A stretch of 64,000 nucleotides of DNA from Streptomyces akebiae (GCF_019599145.1 NZ_CP080647.1:3038001-3102000); one strand, 5' to 3'; positions 36,381 to 45,365 are shown, counted from the first letter of the stretch. Numbers and translations are program-made. Notes: generated from the letters alone by a model not told the origin.

Positions 36381-36745
36381 ATGCTGCGAAGAGTGTCGGC
36401 GGTGGTGGGCGCGGTCGGCGGGGCGACGCTGTTGAGCGGTTGCACGGCCCTGGACAGGACGACACGGACGTCACGCTCTGGCGGGCGGAAGGTGAACGGT
36501 CGGGCGACACCGCGTTCGCGCTCTTCTCGCCGCCACCCGCGTGGGGCACCGACGCCGGGGGTGAGCGTCGATTGCTGCCGGACCGCACCTACCAGCTGAC
36601 CTTCACCCACCACGAGGACGACTACAACGGCACGGTCGCCTTCACCGCCGGGGACCTCTCCGGTCTGGGGACCGGGCAGGTGTGGGCCGACGACCGGGCG
36701 ATGGACCTCGACGAGTTCGAGGAACTCGCCGAGGAGTCGTGCTGA
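36381..36745 (+). pseudogene. Small lipoprotein gene with an apparent frameshift
   Basis: The frame from ATG 36381 encodes a good lipoprotein signal (MLRRVSAVVGAVGGATLLSG then Cys), but after CTALDR it becomes non-coding. A second frame then carries well-biased codons, DDTDVTLWRAEGERSGDTAF, LFSPPPAWGTDAGGERRLLP, DRTYQLTFTHHEDDYNGTVA and a C-terminal DLDEFEELAEESC, ending at 36745. One extra or missing base near 36,452-36,465 would join the two into a protein of about 120 residues. No family recognised. Real inactivation and sequencing error cannot be told apart here. Confidence 0.6.
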
Positions 36746-36832
36746 GGAGGCGGGGCGGCCCGGTGCGCCCAGCGGGCGGCCACGGACCGTCCGCGGTCGC
36801 CCCGCGCATCCCGTCCACCGACTCGCGGCCGA

Positions 36833-38437
36833 TCACTCCGCCGGTTCGACACCCGCCCGCAGCAGCCCGTACGTGTACGCGTCCTCCAGCGCCTGCCAGG
36901 ACGCGGCGATGACGTTCTCGGCGACACCGACCGTGGACCACTCCCCCGCACCGTCCGTCGTGGAGATCAGCACACGCGTCGTGGAGTTGGTGCCGTGCTT
37001 GCCCTCCAGGATGCGGACCTTGTAGTCGACCAGCTCCAGCTTGGCGAGCTGGGGGTAGATCTTCTCCAGGGCGACGCGCAGGGCGCGGTCGAGCGCGTTG
37101 ACGGGGCCGTTGCCCTCGGCCGTGGCGACGATGCGCTCGCTCTTGGCCCACAGCTTGACGGTGGCCTCGTTGGCGTGGCTGCCGTCGGGGCGGTCCTCGA
37201 CGATGGCCCGCCAGGACTCCGTGCGGAAGTACCGCTGCGGCTTGCCCGCGACCTCGTCGCGCAGGAGGATCTCGAAGCTGGCGTCCGCGGCCTCGTAGGT
37301 GTAGCCCCGCAGTTCGCGCTCCTTGACCCGCTCGACGACCCGGCCGACCAGCTCCCGGTCGTCGCCGAGGTCGACGCCCAGCTCCTTGCCCTTGAGTTCG
37401 ATGGAGGCACGGCCCGCCATGTCGGAGACCAGCATCCGCATGGTGTTGCCGACCTGCTCGGGGTCGATGTGCTGGTACAGGTCCGGGTCGACCTTGATCG
37501 CGGACGCGTGCAGGCCGGCCTTGTGCGCGAACGCCGAGACACCGACGTACGGCTGGTGGGTGGAGGGGGTGAGGTTGACGACCTCGGCGATCGCGTGGGA
37601 GATCCGCGTCATCTCGCGCAGGGCGCCCTCGGGGAGGACCTTCTTGCCGTACTTCAGCTCCAGCGCGGCGACGACCGGGAAGAGGTTGGAGTTGCCGACC
37701 CGCTCGCCGTAACCGTTGGCGGTGCACTGGACGTGGGTGGCGCCGGCGTCGACGGCGGCCAGGGTGTTGGCGACCGCGCAGCCGGTGTCGTCCTGGGCGT
37801 GGATGCCGAGGCGGGCGCCGGTGTCGGCCAGCACGGTCGCGACGACGGCCTGGACCTGCGCCGGCAGCATGCCGCCGTTGGTGTCGCAGAGGATCACCAC
37901 GTCGGCGCCGGCCTCCGCGGCGGCACGGACGACGGCCTTGGCGTACTGGGGGTTGGCCCGGTAGCCGTCGAAGAAGTGTTCGCAGTCGACGAAGACCCGG
38001 CGGCCCTCGGAGCGGAGGTGGGAGACGGTGTCGCGGACCATCTCCAGGTTCTCGTCGAGCGTGGTGCGCAGGGCGAGTTCCACATGACGGTCGTGGGACT
38101 TGGCGACCAGGGTGATCACCGGGGCGCCGGAGTCGAGCAGGGCTTTGACCTGCGGATCCTCGCTCGCCTTGCCGCCCGCGCGGCGGGTGGCGCCGAACGC
38201 CACCAGCTGGGCGTGCCTGAAGTCGATCTCCTTCTGCGCGCGGGCGAAGAACTCGGTGTCGCGCGGGTTCGCGCCGGGCCAGCCGCCCTCGATGAAGCCG
38301 ACGCCGAAGTCGTCCAGGTGCCGTGCGATGGCCAGCTTGTCCGCGACGGTCAGGTTGATGCCCTCGCGCTGGGCGCCGTCGCGCAGGGTGGTGTCGAAGA
38401 CGTGGAAGGAGTCGTCGAGTTCGCTGGTTTCCGTCAT
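36833..38437 (-). CDS. cimA: (R)-citramalate synthase
   Basis: 534 residues. Condenses pyruvate and acetyl-CoA to citramalate, a threonine-independent entry to isoleucine. DRE-TIM fold: VFDTTLRDGAQREGINL at the N-terminus (DTTLRDG with catalytic Arg/Asp), IEGGWPGANPRDTEFF, FVDCEHFFDGYRANP, CDTNGGMLP, and HAQDDTGCAVANTLAAVDAG (His ligands for the metal). C-terminal LeuA-type allosteric domain (YTYEAADASFEILLRDE, YKVRILEGKHGTNSTTRVLI) binds the feedback inhibitor. IEGGWPGANP is typical of CimA rather than of LeuA. The neighbours ilvE and leuB support the assignment. Upstream is an attenuator-like leader. Confidence 0.93.
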   Translation of the reverse strand: MTETSELDDSFHVFDTTLRDGAQREGINLTVADKLAIARHLDDFGVGFIEGGWPGANPRDTEFFARAQKEIDFRHAQLVAFGATRRAGGKASEDPQVKALLDSGAPVITLVAKSHDRHVELALRTTLDENLEMVRDTVSHLRSEGRRVFVDCEHFFDGYRANPQYAKAVVRAAAEAGADVVILCDTNGGMLPAQVQAVVATVLADTGARLGIHAQDDTGCAVANTLAAVDAGATHVQCTANGYGERVGNSNLFPVVAALELKYGKKVLPEGALREMTRISHAIAEVVNLTPSTHQPYVGVSAFAHKAGLHASAIKVDPDLYQHIDPEQVGNTMRMLVSDMAGRASIELKGKELGVDLGDDRELVGRVVERVKERELRGYTYEAADASFEILLRDEVAGKPQRYFRTESWRAIVEDRPDGSHANEATVKLWAKSERIVATAEGNGPVNALDRALRVALEKIYPQLAKLELVDYKVRILEGKHGTNSTTRVLISTTDGAGEWSTVGVAENVIAASWQALEDAYTYGLLRAGVEPAE

Positions 38438-38556
38438 GGTGTCAAGGCTCCTGCTGTTGGATCCCGCTGGATCACGGTCTGTACCGGAATGACCGGCTCC
38501 ACCGTCCCCAATGCTCCCTCACGCTGCGCTCCCGGCTGAAGGTGGGCCAGAAAAGC

Positions 38557-38583
38557 GAAAAACCTCTCGCGGGTGCGAGAGGT
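38557..38583 (-). terminator. Attenuator-type terminator in the cimA leader
   Basis: On the minus strand ACCTCTCGC-ACCC-GCGAGAGGT followed at once by TTTTT. The 9-bp stem plus U run is a textbook intrinsic terminator, yet it lies about 120 bases before the cimA start and 55 bases after a short Ile-containing reading frame, so it probably attenuates cimA. Confidence 0.7.
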
Positions 38584-38637
38584 CTGCGCGCGGGTCGAGG
38601 ACGACGGTGTCCGCCCGTACGTGGTCGTACCTGGCGG

Positions 38638-38673
38638 TCACTGCGGACCGGCGCGCCTGCTGCCAATAATCAT
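38638..38673 (-). CDS. Putative cimA leader peptide MIIGSRRAGPQ
   Basis: An 11-codon frame on the minus strand with two consecutive Ile codons (ATT ATT, the rare A/T-ending form in this genome) just after the start. Its stop is directly followed by a hairpin (CCGCC at 38611-38615 with GGCGG at 38633-38637), then by the terminator at 38557-38583. This is the architecture of ribosome-mediated attenuation responding to charged tRNA-Ile, which suits an isoleucine-pathway gene. There is no clear ribosome site; a -10-like CAGACT lies about 22 bases before the ATG, giving a short leader. Confidence 0.55.
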   Translation of the reverse strand: MIIGSRRAGPQ

Positions 38674-38694
38674 GGCGAACGAGAGCACGGGGGC

Positions 38695-38730
38695 AGTCTG
38701 GCACAGACCGTCCCCGTGCTCACCGTCTGT
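38695..38730 (-). promoter_or_regulatory. Candidate cimA promoter with overlapping dyad
   Basis: CAGACT (38700-38695, minus strand) is a good -10; the -35 region is weak. The dyad ACAGAC...GTCTGT (38703-38708 and 38725-38730) covers the -35 area and could be an operator. Confidence 0.4.
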
Positions 38731-38762
38731 CTCAGGATGCGAACAGCGCGCTTCGACGCGGC

Positions 38763-38797
38763 AGGGCCACCGCGGACGCATCGTCCGTGGCGGCCCT
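38763..38797 (-). terminator. ilvE terminator
   Basis: AGGGCCACCGCGGAC and GTCCGTGGCGGCCCT pair with two mismatches around GCATC..., about 20 bases after the ilvE stop. Confidence 0.55.
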
Positions 38798-38818
38798 GGA
38801 GGGGATCGACGCTCGGCG

Positions 38819-39904
38819 TCAGCCCAGCTCGTGCATCCAGCCGTGCTTGTCCTCGGCCGTGCCGCGCTGGATGTCCAGCAGCGCCTCGCGGAGCTTGAGG
38901 GTGACGGGGCCGGGCTCGCCGCCGGACTGCTGCCAGGCGGCGCCGGTGCGCTTGACCGTGCCGACGGGGGTGATGACGGCGGCCGTACCGCAGGCGAAGA
39001 CCTCGGTGAGGGCGCCGCTCTCGGAGTCGGCCTGCCACTGGTCGATGGAGATCCGGCCCTCCTCGGCGGTGTAGCCGAGGTCGGCGGCGACCGTCAGCAG
39101 GGAGTCACGGGTGACGCCCTCCAGGATGGAGCCGGTGAGGGAGGGGGTGACGATGCGGTCGCCGTACACGAAGTACAGGTTCATGCCGCCGAGTTCCTCG
39201 ACCCACTTGCGCTCGACCGCGTCGAGGTAGCAGACCTGGGCGCAGCCCTCGGCCGCCGCCTCGGCCTGGGCGAGGAGGGAGGCGGCGTAGTTGCCGCCGG
39301 TCTTGGCGTCGCCCATGCCGCCGGGGACCGCGCGGACGTGGTCCTCGGAGACCCAGATCGAGACGGGCTGCACTCCGCCGGGGAAGTAGGCGCCGGCCGG
39401 GGAGGCGATCACCAGGAAGAGGTACTCGCCCGCCGGCTTGACGCCCAGGCCGACCTCGGTGGCGATCATGAAGGGGCGGAGGTAGAGGGACTCCTCGCCA
39501 CCGTGGGCGGGGACCCAGCCCTGGTCCTGCTTCACCAGCGCGTCACAGGCCTCGATGAACGTCTCGACCGGCAGTTCCGGCATGCCGAGCCGGCGGGCGG
39601 AGGCCTGGAAGCGCCTGGCGTTCTTCTCCGGACGGAAGGTGGCGACGGAGCCGTCGGGCTGCCGGTAGGCCTTCAGGCCCTCGAAGATCTCCTGGGCGTA
39701 GTGCAGGACCATGGTGGCCGGGTCCAGGGAGAGCGGCGCGTACGGAACGAGCTGGCCGTCGTGCCAGCCACGACCCTCGGTCCACTTGATGACGACCATG
39801 TGGTCGGTGAAGTGGCGGCCGAAACCGGGGTTGGCCAGGACCGCGTCGCGCTCGGCGTCGGAGAGCGGTCTGGCGGAGGGCTTGAGCTCGATCGTGGGCG
39901 TCAT
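38819..39904 (-). CDS. ilvE: Branched-chain amino acid aminotransferase
   Basis: 361 residues. PLP enzyme (fold type IV, class II BCAT) for the last step of Ile, Leu and Val synthesis and the first of their breakdown. Seen: [77 protein letters not shown], and [20 protein letters not shown], where the Lys forms the PLP Schiff base, then [13 protein letters not shown] and [17 protein letters not shown] start 39904 with GAAGGA upstream. Between cimA and leuB, all minus strand but with terminators between, so separately transcribed. Confidence 0.96.
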   Translation of the reverse strand: MTPTIELKPSARPLSDAERDAVLANPGFGRHFTDHMVVIKWTEGRGWHDGQLVPYAPLSLDPATMVLHYAQEIFEGLKAYRQPDGSVATFRPEKNARRFQASARRLGMPELPVETFIEACDALVKQDQGWVPAHGGEESLYLRPFMIATEVGLGVKPAGEYLFLVIASPAGAYFPGGVQPVSIWVSEDHVRAVPGGMGDAKTGGNYAASLLAQAEAAAEGCAQVCYLDAVERKWVEELGGMNLYFVYGDRIVTPSLTGSILEGVTRDSLLTVAADLGYTAEEGRISIDQWQADSESGALTEVFACGTAAVITPVGTVKRTGAAWQQSGGEPGPVTLKLREALLDIQRGTAEDKHGWMHELG

Positions 39905-40013
39905 GAGTGGGTGTCCTTCACCGGTTGTGTGTGACGGGCCGCGCTCACATCCGTACTCCAGTGGCGAGTGCTAGGGCGTCCGAGCATTCCCTCGTTCGGC
40001 GGCTCCGCGTTCG

Positions 40014-40019
40014 ATTATC
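40014..40019 (-). promoter_or_regulatory. Candidate -10 of ilvE
   Basis: GATAAT on the minus strand (five of six to consensus), 110 bases before the ilvE start; the -35 at 17-base spacing is poor. The only A/T-rich patch of this gap. Confidence 0.3.
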
Positions 40020-40074
40020 GCAAGCGGAGTCGGCGGAAGAAAACGGCGTGAATGCGACCCAGGGGATGATGGTG

Positions 40075-40129
40075 GCACCCGGCGGGGACATGCGGAAGCC
40101 GCCGGGTGCGGTAGCGACCCGGCGGCTTC
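40075..40129 (-). terminator. leuB terminator with two alternative hairpins
   Basis: GAAGCCGCCGGGT (40095-40107) can pair with ACCCGGCGGCTTC (40117-40129), 13 bp perfect, or its core 40099-40109 with GCACCCGGCGG (40075-40085), 11 bp perfect. The two structures exclude each other. They lie 25-80 bases past the leuB stop. Confidence 0.6.
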
Positions 40130-40154
40130 GAAAGATTTCGAGTGGCGCGGCGGG

Positions 40155-41198
40155 TCAGCCGGCTACTCGTACGGCGAGGGCGTCGCCGATCTCGGCCGTC
40201 GAACGGGCGGGCTTTCCGACGCGCTCCGCGAGGTCGGCGGAGACGGCCTCCTCGATCGCCGCGGCCTCGGCCTCGTAGCCGAGGTGGCGCAGGAGCAGGG
40301 CGACGGACAGGACCGTGGCGGAAGGGTCGGCCTTGCCCTGGCCGGCGATGTCCGGGGCCGAGCCGTGCACGGGCTCGAACATGGACGGGAAGTCGCCGGA
40401 GGGGTTGATGTTGCCGGAGGCCGCGACACCGATGCCGCCGGAGACGGCCGCGGCGAGGTCGGTGATGATGTCACCGAAGAGGTTGTCGGTGACGATGACG
40501 TCGAACCGGGCCGGGTCGGTGACCAGGTAGATCGTGGCCGCGTCGACGTGGATGTAGTCGGTGGTGACCTCGGGGAACTCCTCGGCCACCTTGTTGAAGA
40601 TGTTCGTCCACAGGTGACCGGCGAAGGTCAGCACGTTGTTCTTGTGGACGAGGGTGAGCTTCTTGCGCGGGCGGGCCTGGGCGCGGGCGAACGCGTCACG
40701 GACCACGCGCTCGACACCGAAGGCCGTGTTCACGGAGACCTCGGTGGCGACCTCGTGCTCGGTGCCCTTGCGGATGGTGCCGCCGTTGCCGGTGTACGGG
40801 CCCTCGGTGCCCTCACGGACCACGACGAAGTCGATCTCGGGCTGGCCGGCGAGCGGGGTGGCGACACCCGGGAGCAGCTTCGACGGGCGCAGGTTCACGT
40901 GGTGGTCGAAGGCGAAGCGGAGCTTGAGCAGGAAGCCGCGCTCCAGTACGCCGGAGGGGACGCTCGGGTCACCGATCGCGCCGAGCAGGATCGCGTCGTG
41001 CCGCTTCAGCGCGTCGAGGTCGGCTTCGGTGAGGGTCTCACCGGTGGCGTGGTAGCGCTTGGCGCCGAAGTCGTACTCCTTGGTCTCCAGCTTCACATCC
41101 TGCGGAAGGACGGCGGAGAGGACCTTGAGCCCCTGGGCCACGACTTCCTGACCGATGCCGTCACCGGGGATCACTGCGAGATTGAGGCTGCGAGACAT
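40155..41198 (-). CDS. leuB: 3-isopropylmalate dehydrogenase
   Basis: NAD-dependent oxidative decarboxylation of 3-isopropylmalate in leucine synthesis. 347 residues from ATG 41198. [20 protein letters not shown] opens the protein; [53 protein letters not shown], the metal-binding [19 protein letters not shown] and the NAD site [20 protein letters not shown] follow. This is the compact actinobacterial type of LeuB. Works with LeuCD (8-10 kb), although not linked in an operon. Confidence 0.96.
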   Translation of the reverse strand: MSRSLNLAVIPGDGIGQEVVAQGLKVLSAVLPQDVKLETKEYDFGAKRYHATGETLTEADLDALKRHDAILLGAIGDPSVPSGVLERGFLLKLRFAFDHHVNLRPSKLLPGVATPLAGQPEIDFVVVREGTEGPYTGNGGTIRKGTEHEVATEVSVNTAFGVERVVRDAFARAQARPRKKLTLVHKNNVLTFAGHLWTNIFNKVAEEFPEVTTDYIHVDAATIYLVTDPARFDVIVTDNLFGDIITDLAAAVSGGIGVAASGNINPSGDFPSMFEPVHGSAPDIAGQGKADPSATVLSVALLLRHLGYEAEAAAIEEAVSADLAERVGKPARSTAEIGDALAVRVAG

Positions 41199-41340
41199 GA
41201 CGGCACCGTACTCCTGGTCCCACGGGATGACACAAGGTGTCCGCGATACGGACGCACGGTCGGGTGACGCTGCCCACACGTCACCACGCGTTCACCCGTA
41301 CGGGGGGCGGGTGTTGGGATTCGCTGGGAACTTCGTCAGC

Positions 41341-42948
41341 ATGACCCACCCTTCCAGGAGGACACCCCCCGGACCTCCCGTACTCGACTTCGGCATCCCG
41401 CCGCAGCTCGCGCGCCGGATGAGCATGGCCGAACAGTACGAGTACCTGCGTACGAAGCTGTCGCGGCGCCGCACCCTGGTGACGGCGGGCTCACTGGCGG
41501 CGGGCGGGCTGCTGACCGGCTGCGGCGGATCCGACTCGCCGGCCTCACCGAACGCGACGACCTCGGCCCCGTCGCCCGCCACCTCGAAGGCGCCCGGTTC
41601 CGTCGTCACCCCCTTCGGCCGCCATCTGGCGTTCGGCGCCGACCCGAAGACGCGGATGCGGATCTCCTGGCAGGTGCCGTTCGCGGTGAAGAAGCCGTAC
41701 GTGCGCGTGGGCCTGAAGCCCGAGGAGCTGACCCGGAAGGTCGAGGCGGAGATCCGCGACCTGCACACGCCGGGGATCGAGGGAGTGCGCCTGGAGCTGG
41801 AGCAGTACTACCTGCACGCGGCCCTGGACGGCCTGCGACCCGGGACGACGTACTACTACGGCGTCGGCCACGAGGGCTTCGACCCGGCCGCCCCCGCCCA
41901 CCGCTCCACGATCGGCACCTTCCGCACGGCGCCCGCCGCACCGGAGAAGTTCGTGTTCACCGCCTTCGGCGACCAGGGCGTCGGCAAGGCCGCGGCGGCC
42001 AACGACAACCTGATCATCCGCCAGAAGCCGGCCTTCCATCTCCACGCCGGCGACATCTGCTACGCCAACGGCAACGGCAAGGGCGTGGAGTCGGACGGCT
42101 ACGACCCCGGCTTCTGGGACCTGTTCCTCAAGCAGAACGAGCCGGTGGCCAGGTCCGTGCCGTGGATGGTGACGACCGGCAACCACGACATGGAGGCCTG
42201 GTACTCGCCGGACGGCTACGGCGGTCAACTCGCCCGCTGGTCCCTCCCGGACAACGGCTTCGACCCCCGTTCCGCGCCGGGGGTGTACGCGTTCACCTAC
42301 GGCAACGTCGGCTTCGTGGCGCTGGACGCGAACGACGTGTCGTACGAGATCCCCGCCAACCTCGGCTACTCGGGCGGCCGGCAGACCAAGTGGCTGGACA
42401 GGAAGCTGGGGGAGCTGAGGGCCGCGAAGGACGTCGACTTCATCGTCGTCTTCTTCCACCACTGCGCCTACTCGACGTCCTCGCACGCCTCCGACGGCGG
42501 TGTCCGTGACGCGTGGCCGCCGCTGTTCGCGAAGCACCAGGTGGACCTGGTGATCAACGGCCACAACCACGTCTACGAGCGGACCGACGCCGTCAAGGAC
42601 GGCGACGTCGGCAGGCCGGTACCCGTCGGCGCGTCCACCGACCCGACCCGGGACGGGATCGTGTACGTCACGGCGGGCGGCGGTGGGCGCGATCTGTACG
42701 GCTTCCCGTCCGGCGTGAAGGAGAGCTACGAGGGGCACGTCACCCGCCACGACGCCGTGGAGACCTTCGAGTGGACCAGGTCGCGCAGGTCGAAGGCGGA
42801 GACGGTGGAGTGGTCGCGGGTGCGCTACCGGGGCTTCTCGCTGCTCTCGGTGGAGGTCTCAGGCGGCGCGCGACCGGCTCTGAAGGTGTCGGCGCTGGCA
42901 CAGAACGGCGACCGCGTCGACCACTTCGAGGTGCGGCGCGGGACGTGA
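41341..42948 (+). CDS. Secreted metallophosphoesterase (purple acid phosphatase-like)
   Basis: 535 residues from ATG 41341. Residues 41-61 (LSRRRTLVTAGSLAAGGLL-TGC) combine a twin-arginine motif and a lipobox Cys, so a Tat-exported lipoprotein is likely. An N-terminal fibronectin-like domain (MRISWQVPFAVKKPYVRVGL, LRPGTTYYYGVG) is followed by the calcineurin-like phosphoesterase domain with metal motifs FGDQGVG, HAGDICYANG, TTGNHDME, FFHHCAY and INGHNHVYERTD. The domain order is that of purple acid phosphatases (phosphate scavenging). Divergent from leuB. Confidence 0.9.
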   Translation: MTHPSRRTPPGPPVLDFGIPPQLARRMSMAEQYEYLRTKLSRRRTLVTAGSLAAGGLLTGCGGSDSPASPNATTSAPSPATSKAPGSVVTPFGRHLAFGADPKTRMRISWQVPFAVKKPYVRVGLKPEELTRKVEAEIRDLHTPGIEGVRLELEQYYLHAALDGLRPGTTYYYGVGHEGFDPAAPAHRSTIGTFRTAPAAPEKFVFTAFGDQGVGKAAAANDNLIIRQKPAFHLHAGDICYANGNGKGVESDGYDPGFWDLFLKQNEPVARSVPWMVTTGNHDMEAWYSPDGYGGQLARWSLPDNGFDPRSAPGVYAFTYGNVGFVALDANDVSYEIPANLGYSGGRQTKWLDRKLGELRAAKDVDFIVVFFHHCAYSTSSHASDGGVRDAWPPLFAKHQVDLVINGHNHVYERTDAVKDGDVGRPVPVGASTDPTRDGIVYVTAGGGGRDLYGFPSGVKESYEGHVTRHDAVETFEWTRSRRSKAETVEWSRVRYRGFSLLSVEVSGGARPALKVSALAQNGDRVDHFEVRRGT

Positions 42949-43036
42949 GTGCAGTTCGAGGTGCGGCACGGCCGTAGGCGTCCACCCGCGGCCGCGCCGC
43001 ACTCCGAACGGGTGCGGCTCCCGGCTGGTGGGGCGC

Positions 43037-43168
43037 TCAGTGCCCGGTCGAGCCGCCGTTGTCCCTGCGGTCGAGGGCGCGCTGCAGGGCCGCGGCGGCG
43101 TTCTTGCGGTCGGACTCGGTGGTCCGGGAAACGTGACGGACTCGGCGGCGGACGGTCGTCTCGGCCAT
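43037..43168 (-). CDS. 43-residue basic protein
   Basis: ATG 43168, with AAGGAG about ten bases upstream, gives MAETTVRRRVRHVSRTTESD at the N-terminus, then RKNAAAALQRALDRRDNGG and a short end. Codon third positions are G/C-rich. Positively charged with a predicted amphipathic helix (NAAAALQRALDRR). Too short for routine gene tracks. Function unknown. A strong palindrome lies in its upstream region. Confidence 0.65.
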   Translation of the reverse strand: MAETTVRRRVRHVSRTTESDRKNAAAALQRALDRRDNGGSTGH

Positions 43169-43442
43169 GGGGAATCGACTCCTTCGAGGCAATCCGGAGT
43201 ACGGAAACGGGAGGGTTGCGAGACGCCGGATGGGGCGGGGAGCGGGGCCGCAGGGGTTGCCTGACTAGGGCTCCGGCTCACGTCCGCCATTCGCTGGATC
43301 GAGCGAGACGTTCGGCTCCTACAAAGCTAGGTGAGCGCGGCGCATCTGTCTCCACAATTAGTCGGACTTCCTACTATCTGAGACGGTGGATTGGGTCACA
43401 CCCCTCTGACCTGCGCTTTCCTGGATCCCGCCGGACACGGCA
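43169..43442. other. Upstream region of the 43-residue gene
   Basis: About 270 bases. Contains an 18-bp near-palindrome (43359-43376) in a local A/T-rich patch and otherwise no gene. Confidence 0.5.
43359..43376. promoter_or_regulatory. Palindromic operator candidate TAGT-GGA-TCC-ACTA
   Basis: The 18 bases read TAGTCGGACTTCCTACTA; 14 of 18 positions fit a perfect palindrome of the form TAGTnGGAnnTCCnACTA. It sits next to A/T-rich CTAATTG on the minus strand, where a promoter of the small gene would be expected. Confidence 0.45.
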
Positions 43443-43477
43443 GCGCCCGGCCCCTCCACGACGGAGGGGCCGGGCGC
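43443..43477 (-). terminator. pruA terminator
   Basis: GCGCCCGGCCCCTCC (43443-43457) and GGAGGGGCCGGGCGC (43463-43477), 15 bp perfect, 18 bases after the pruA stop. Confidence 0.8.
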
Positions 43478-43494
43478 GCTGTCCGTGCCCGACG

Positions 43495-45126
43495 TCAGCC
43501 CATGTGCGGGTACGAGTAGTCGGTCGGCGGGACCAGGGTCTCCTTGATGGCGCGGGTCAGGGTCCAGCGCATCAGGTTCTGGGGGGCGCCGGCCTTGTCG
43601 TTGGTGCCGGAGGCACGGCCGCCGCCGAAGGGCTGCTGGCCGACGACGGCGCCGGTGGACTTGTCGTTGATGTAGAAGTTGCCGGCCGCGTAGCGGAGCT
43701 TGTCCATCGTGTACGCGGCGGCCGCGCGGTCGCCCGAGATGACGGAACCCGTCAGGGCGTACGCCGACACCGACTCCATCTGGGTCAGCATCTCCTCGTA
43801 CCGGTCGTCCTCGTAGACGTGCACGGCGAGGAACGGGCCGAAGTACTCGGTGGTGAAGACCTCGTTCGTCGGGTCGGTGCACTCGACGACGGTCGGGCGG
43901 ACGAAGTAGCCGACCGAGTCGTCGTAGGAGCCGCCGGCGACGATCGTGCAGGTCGGGTCGGACTTGGCGCGGTCGATGGCTGCCTTGTTCTTGGCGAAGG
44001 AGCGTTCGTCGATGACGGCGCCGATGAAGTTGGACAGATCGGTGACGTCGCCCATGGTCAGGTACTCGACCTCGGCGGCGAACTCCTCCTTGAAGCCGGA
44101 GTTCCAGATCGACGCCGGGATGTAGGCCCGGGAGGTCGCACTGCACTTCTGGCCCTGGTACTCGAAGGCGCCGCGGGTGAGGGCGGTCTTGAGCACGGCG
44201 CGGTCGGCGCTCGGGTGCGCGACCACGAAGTCCTTGCCGCCGGTCTCACCGACGAGGCGGGGGTAGGACCGGTACTTCTCGATGTTGGCGCCGACCGTCT
44301 TCCACAGGTACTGGAAGGTCTTGGTCGAGCCGGTGAAGTGGATGCCGGCGAGGTCACGGTGTTCGAGGGCCACCTTGGAGACCTCGATGCCGTCGCCCGT
44401 GACGAGGTTGATGACGCCCTTGGGCAGACCCGCCTCCTCCAGCAGTCGCATGAGCAGGACGGCCGCGTGGGTCTGCGTCGGGGACGGCTTCCACACCACC
44501 ACGTTGCCCATCAGCGCCGGGGCGGTCGGCAGGTTGCCCGCGATGGCCGTGAAGTTGAACGGCGTGATCGCGTAGACGAAGCCCTCCAGCGGGCGGTGGT
44601 CGAGGCGGTTCCACACGCCCGGGGAGTTGGCCGGGGGCTGCTCGGCGAGCAGGTCACGGGCGTACTTGACGTTGAAGCGCCAGAAGTCGACCAGCTCGCA
44701 GGGACAGTCGATCTCGGCCTGCTGGGCGGTCTTCGACTGGCCGAGCATGGTGGAGGCGGCCAGCGTCTCGCGCCACGGGCCCGCGAGGAGGTCGGCGGCG
44801 CGCAGGATGATCGCGGCGCGGTCGTCGAAGGACATCGCACGCCAGGCGGGCGCGGCCGCGAGGGCCGCGTCGATGGCGTCCTGGGCGTCCTGCCCGGTGG
44901 CGTTGGCGTAGGTGCCGAGGCGGGCCTTGTGGTTGTGCGGCTGCACCACGTCGAAGCGGTCACCGCCGCCCATCCGCTTCTCGCCGCCGATGGTCATCGG
45001 CAGGTCGATCGGGTTCTCGGCCAGCTCCTTCAGCTTGACCTCCAGCCGGGCGCGCTCGGGCGAGCCGGGGGCGTAGCCGTGCACCGGCTCGTTGACGGGG
45101 GTGGGGACCTGGGTCACAGCGTCCAT
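43495..45126 (-). CDS. pruA: L-glutamate γ-semialdehyde (P5C) dehydrogenase
   Basis: 543 residues. Oxidises Δ1-pyrroline-5-carboxylate/glutamate semialdehyde to glutamate, the second step of proline breakdown. Aldehyde dehydrogenase fold: VYAITPFNFTAIAGNLPTAP, VVWKPSPTQTHAAVLLMRLL, FTGSTKTFQYLWKTVG, VGETGGKDFVVAHPSAD (general base Glu), YQGQKCSATSRAYIP (nucleophile Cys) and EYFGPFLAVHVYEDD. Follows putA by 239 bases on the same strand, so the two enzymes are separate polypeptides rather than a fused PutA. Confidence 0.96.
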   Translation of the reverse strand: MDAVTQVPTPVNEPVHGYAPGSPERARLEVKLKELAENPIDLPMTIGGEKRMGGGDRFDVVQPHNHKARLGTYANATGQDAQDAIDAALAAAPAWRAMSFDDRAAIILRAADLLAGPWRETLAASTMLGQSKTAQQAEIDCPCELVDFWRFNVKYARDLLAEQPPANSPGVWNRLDHRPLEGFVYAITPFNFTAIAGNLPTAPALMGNVVVWKPSPTQTHAAVLLMRLLEEAGLPKGVINLVTGDGIEVSKVALEHRDLAGIHFTGSTKTFQYLWKTVGANIEKYRSYPRLVGETGGKDFVVAHPSADRAVLKTALTRGAFEYQGQKCSATSRAYIPASIWNSGFKEEFAAEVEYLTMGDVTDLSNFIGAVIDERSFAKNKAAIDRAKSDPTCTIVAGGSYDDSVGYFVRPTVVECTDPTNEVFTTEYFGPFLAVHVYEDDRYEEMLTQMESVSAYALTGSVISGDRAAAAYTMDKLRYAAGNFYINDKSTGAVVGQQPFGGGRASGTNDKAGAPQNLMRWTLTRAIKETLVPPTDYSYPHMG

Positions 45127-45317
45127 GAGCTACCTCTTCCGAGTGAATCCCTGGCTTCAGTCCCGGGGAGCCGAAGCCGTGTGCGTATGTTGGGCGGCGG
45201 TCAGGGCTTGACCGTCACGAACCCGCCGCGGCGGGCGAGTGAGAAGCCCCCACGGGGGCGGAGTCACGGGTTCCGTAACTCCTTACCGGAACCGGGTCGG
45301 CTCAGCCGATCCATGGG

Positions 45318-45364
45318 CGGTAGCTGCCGTCACCCGCAATGCACCCGGGTGCCGACAGCTACCG
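45318..45364 (-). terminator. Hairpin directly after the putA stop
   Basis: CGGTAGCTG (45318-45326) pairs with CAGCTACCG (45356-45364), with a nested CACCC/GGGTG stem. It sits one base from the putA stop and may cap the putA message or limit read-through to pruA. Confidence 0.6.
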
Positions 45365-45365
45365 C

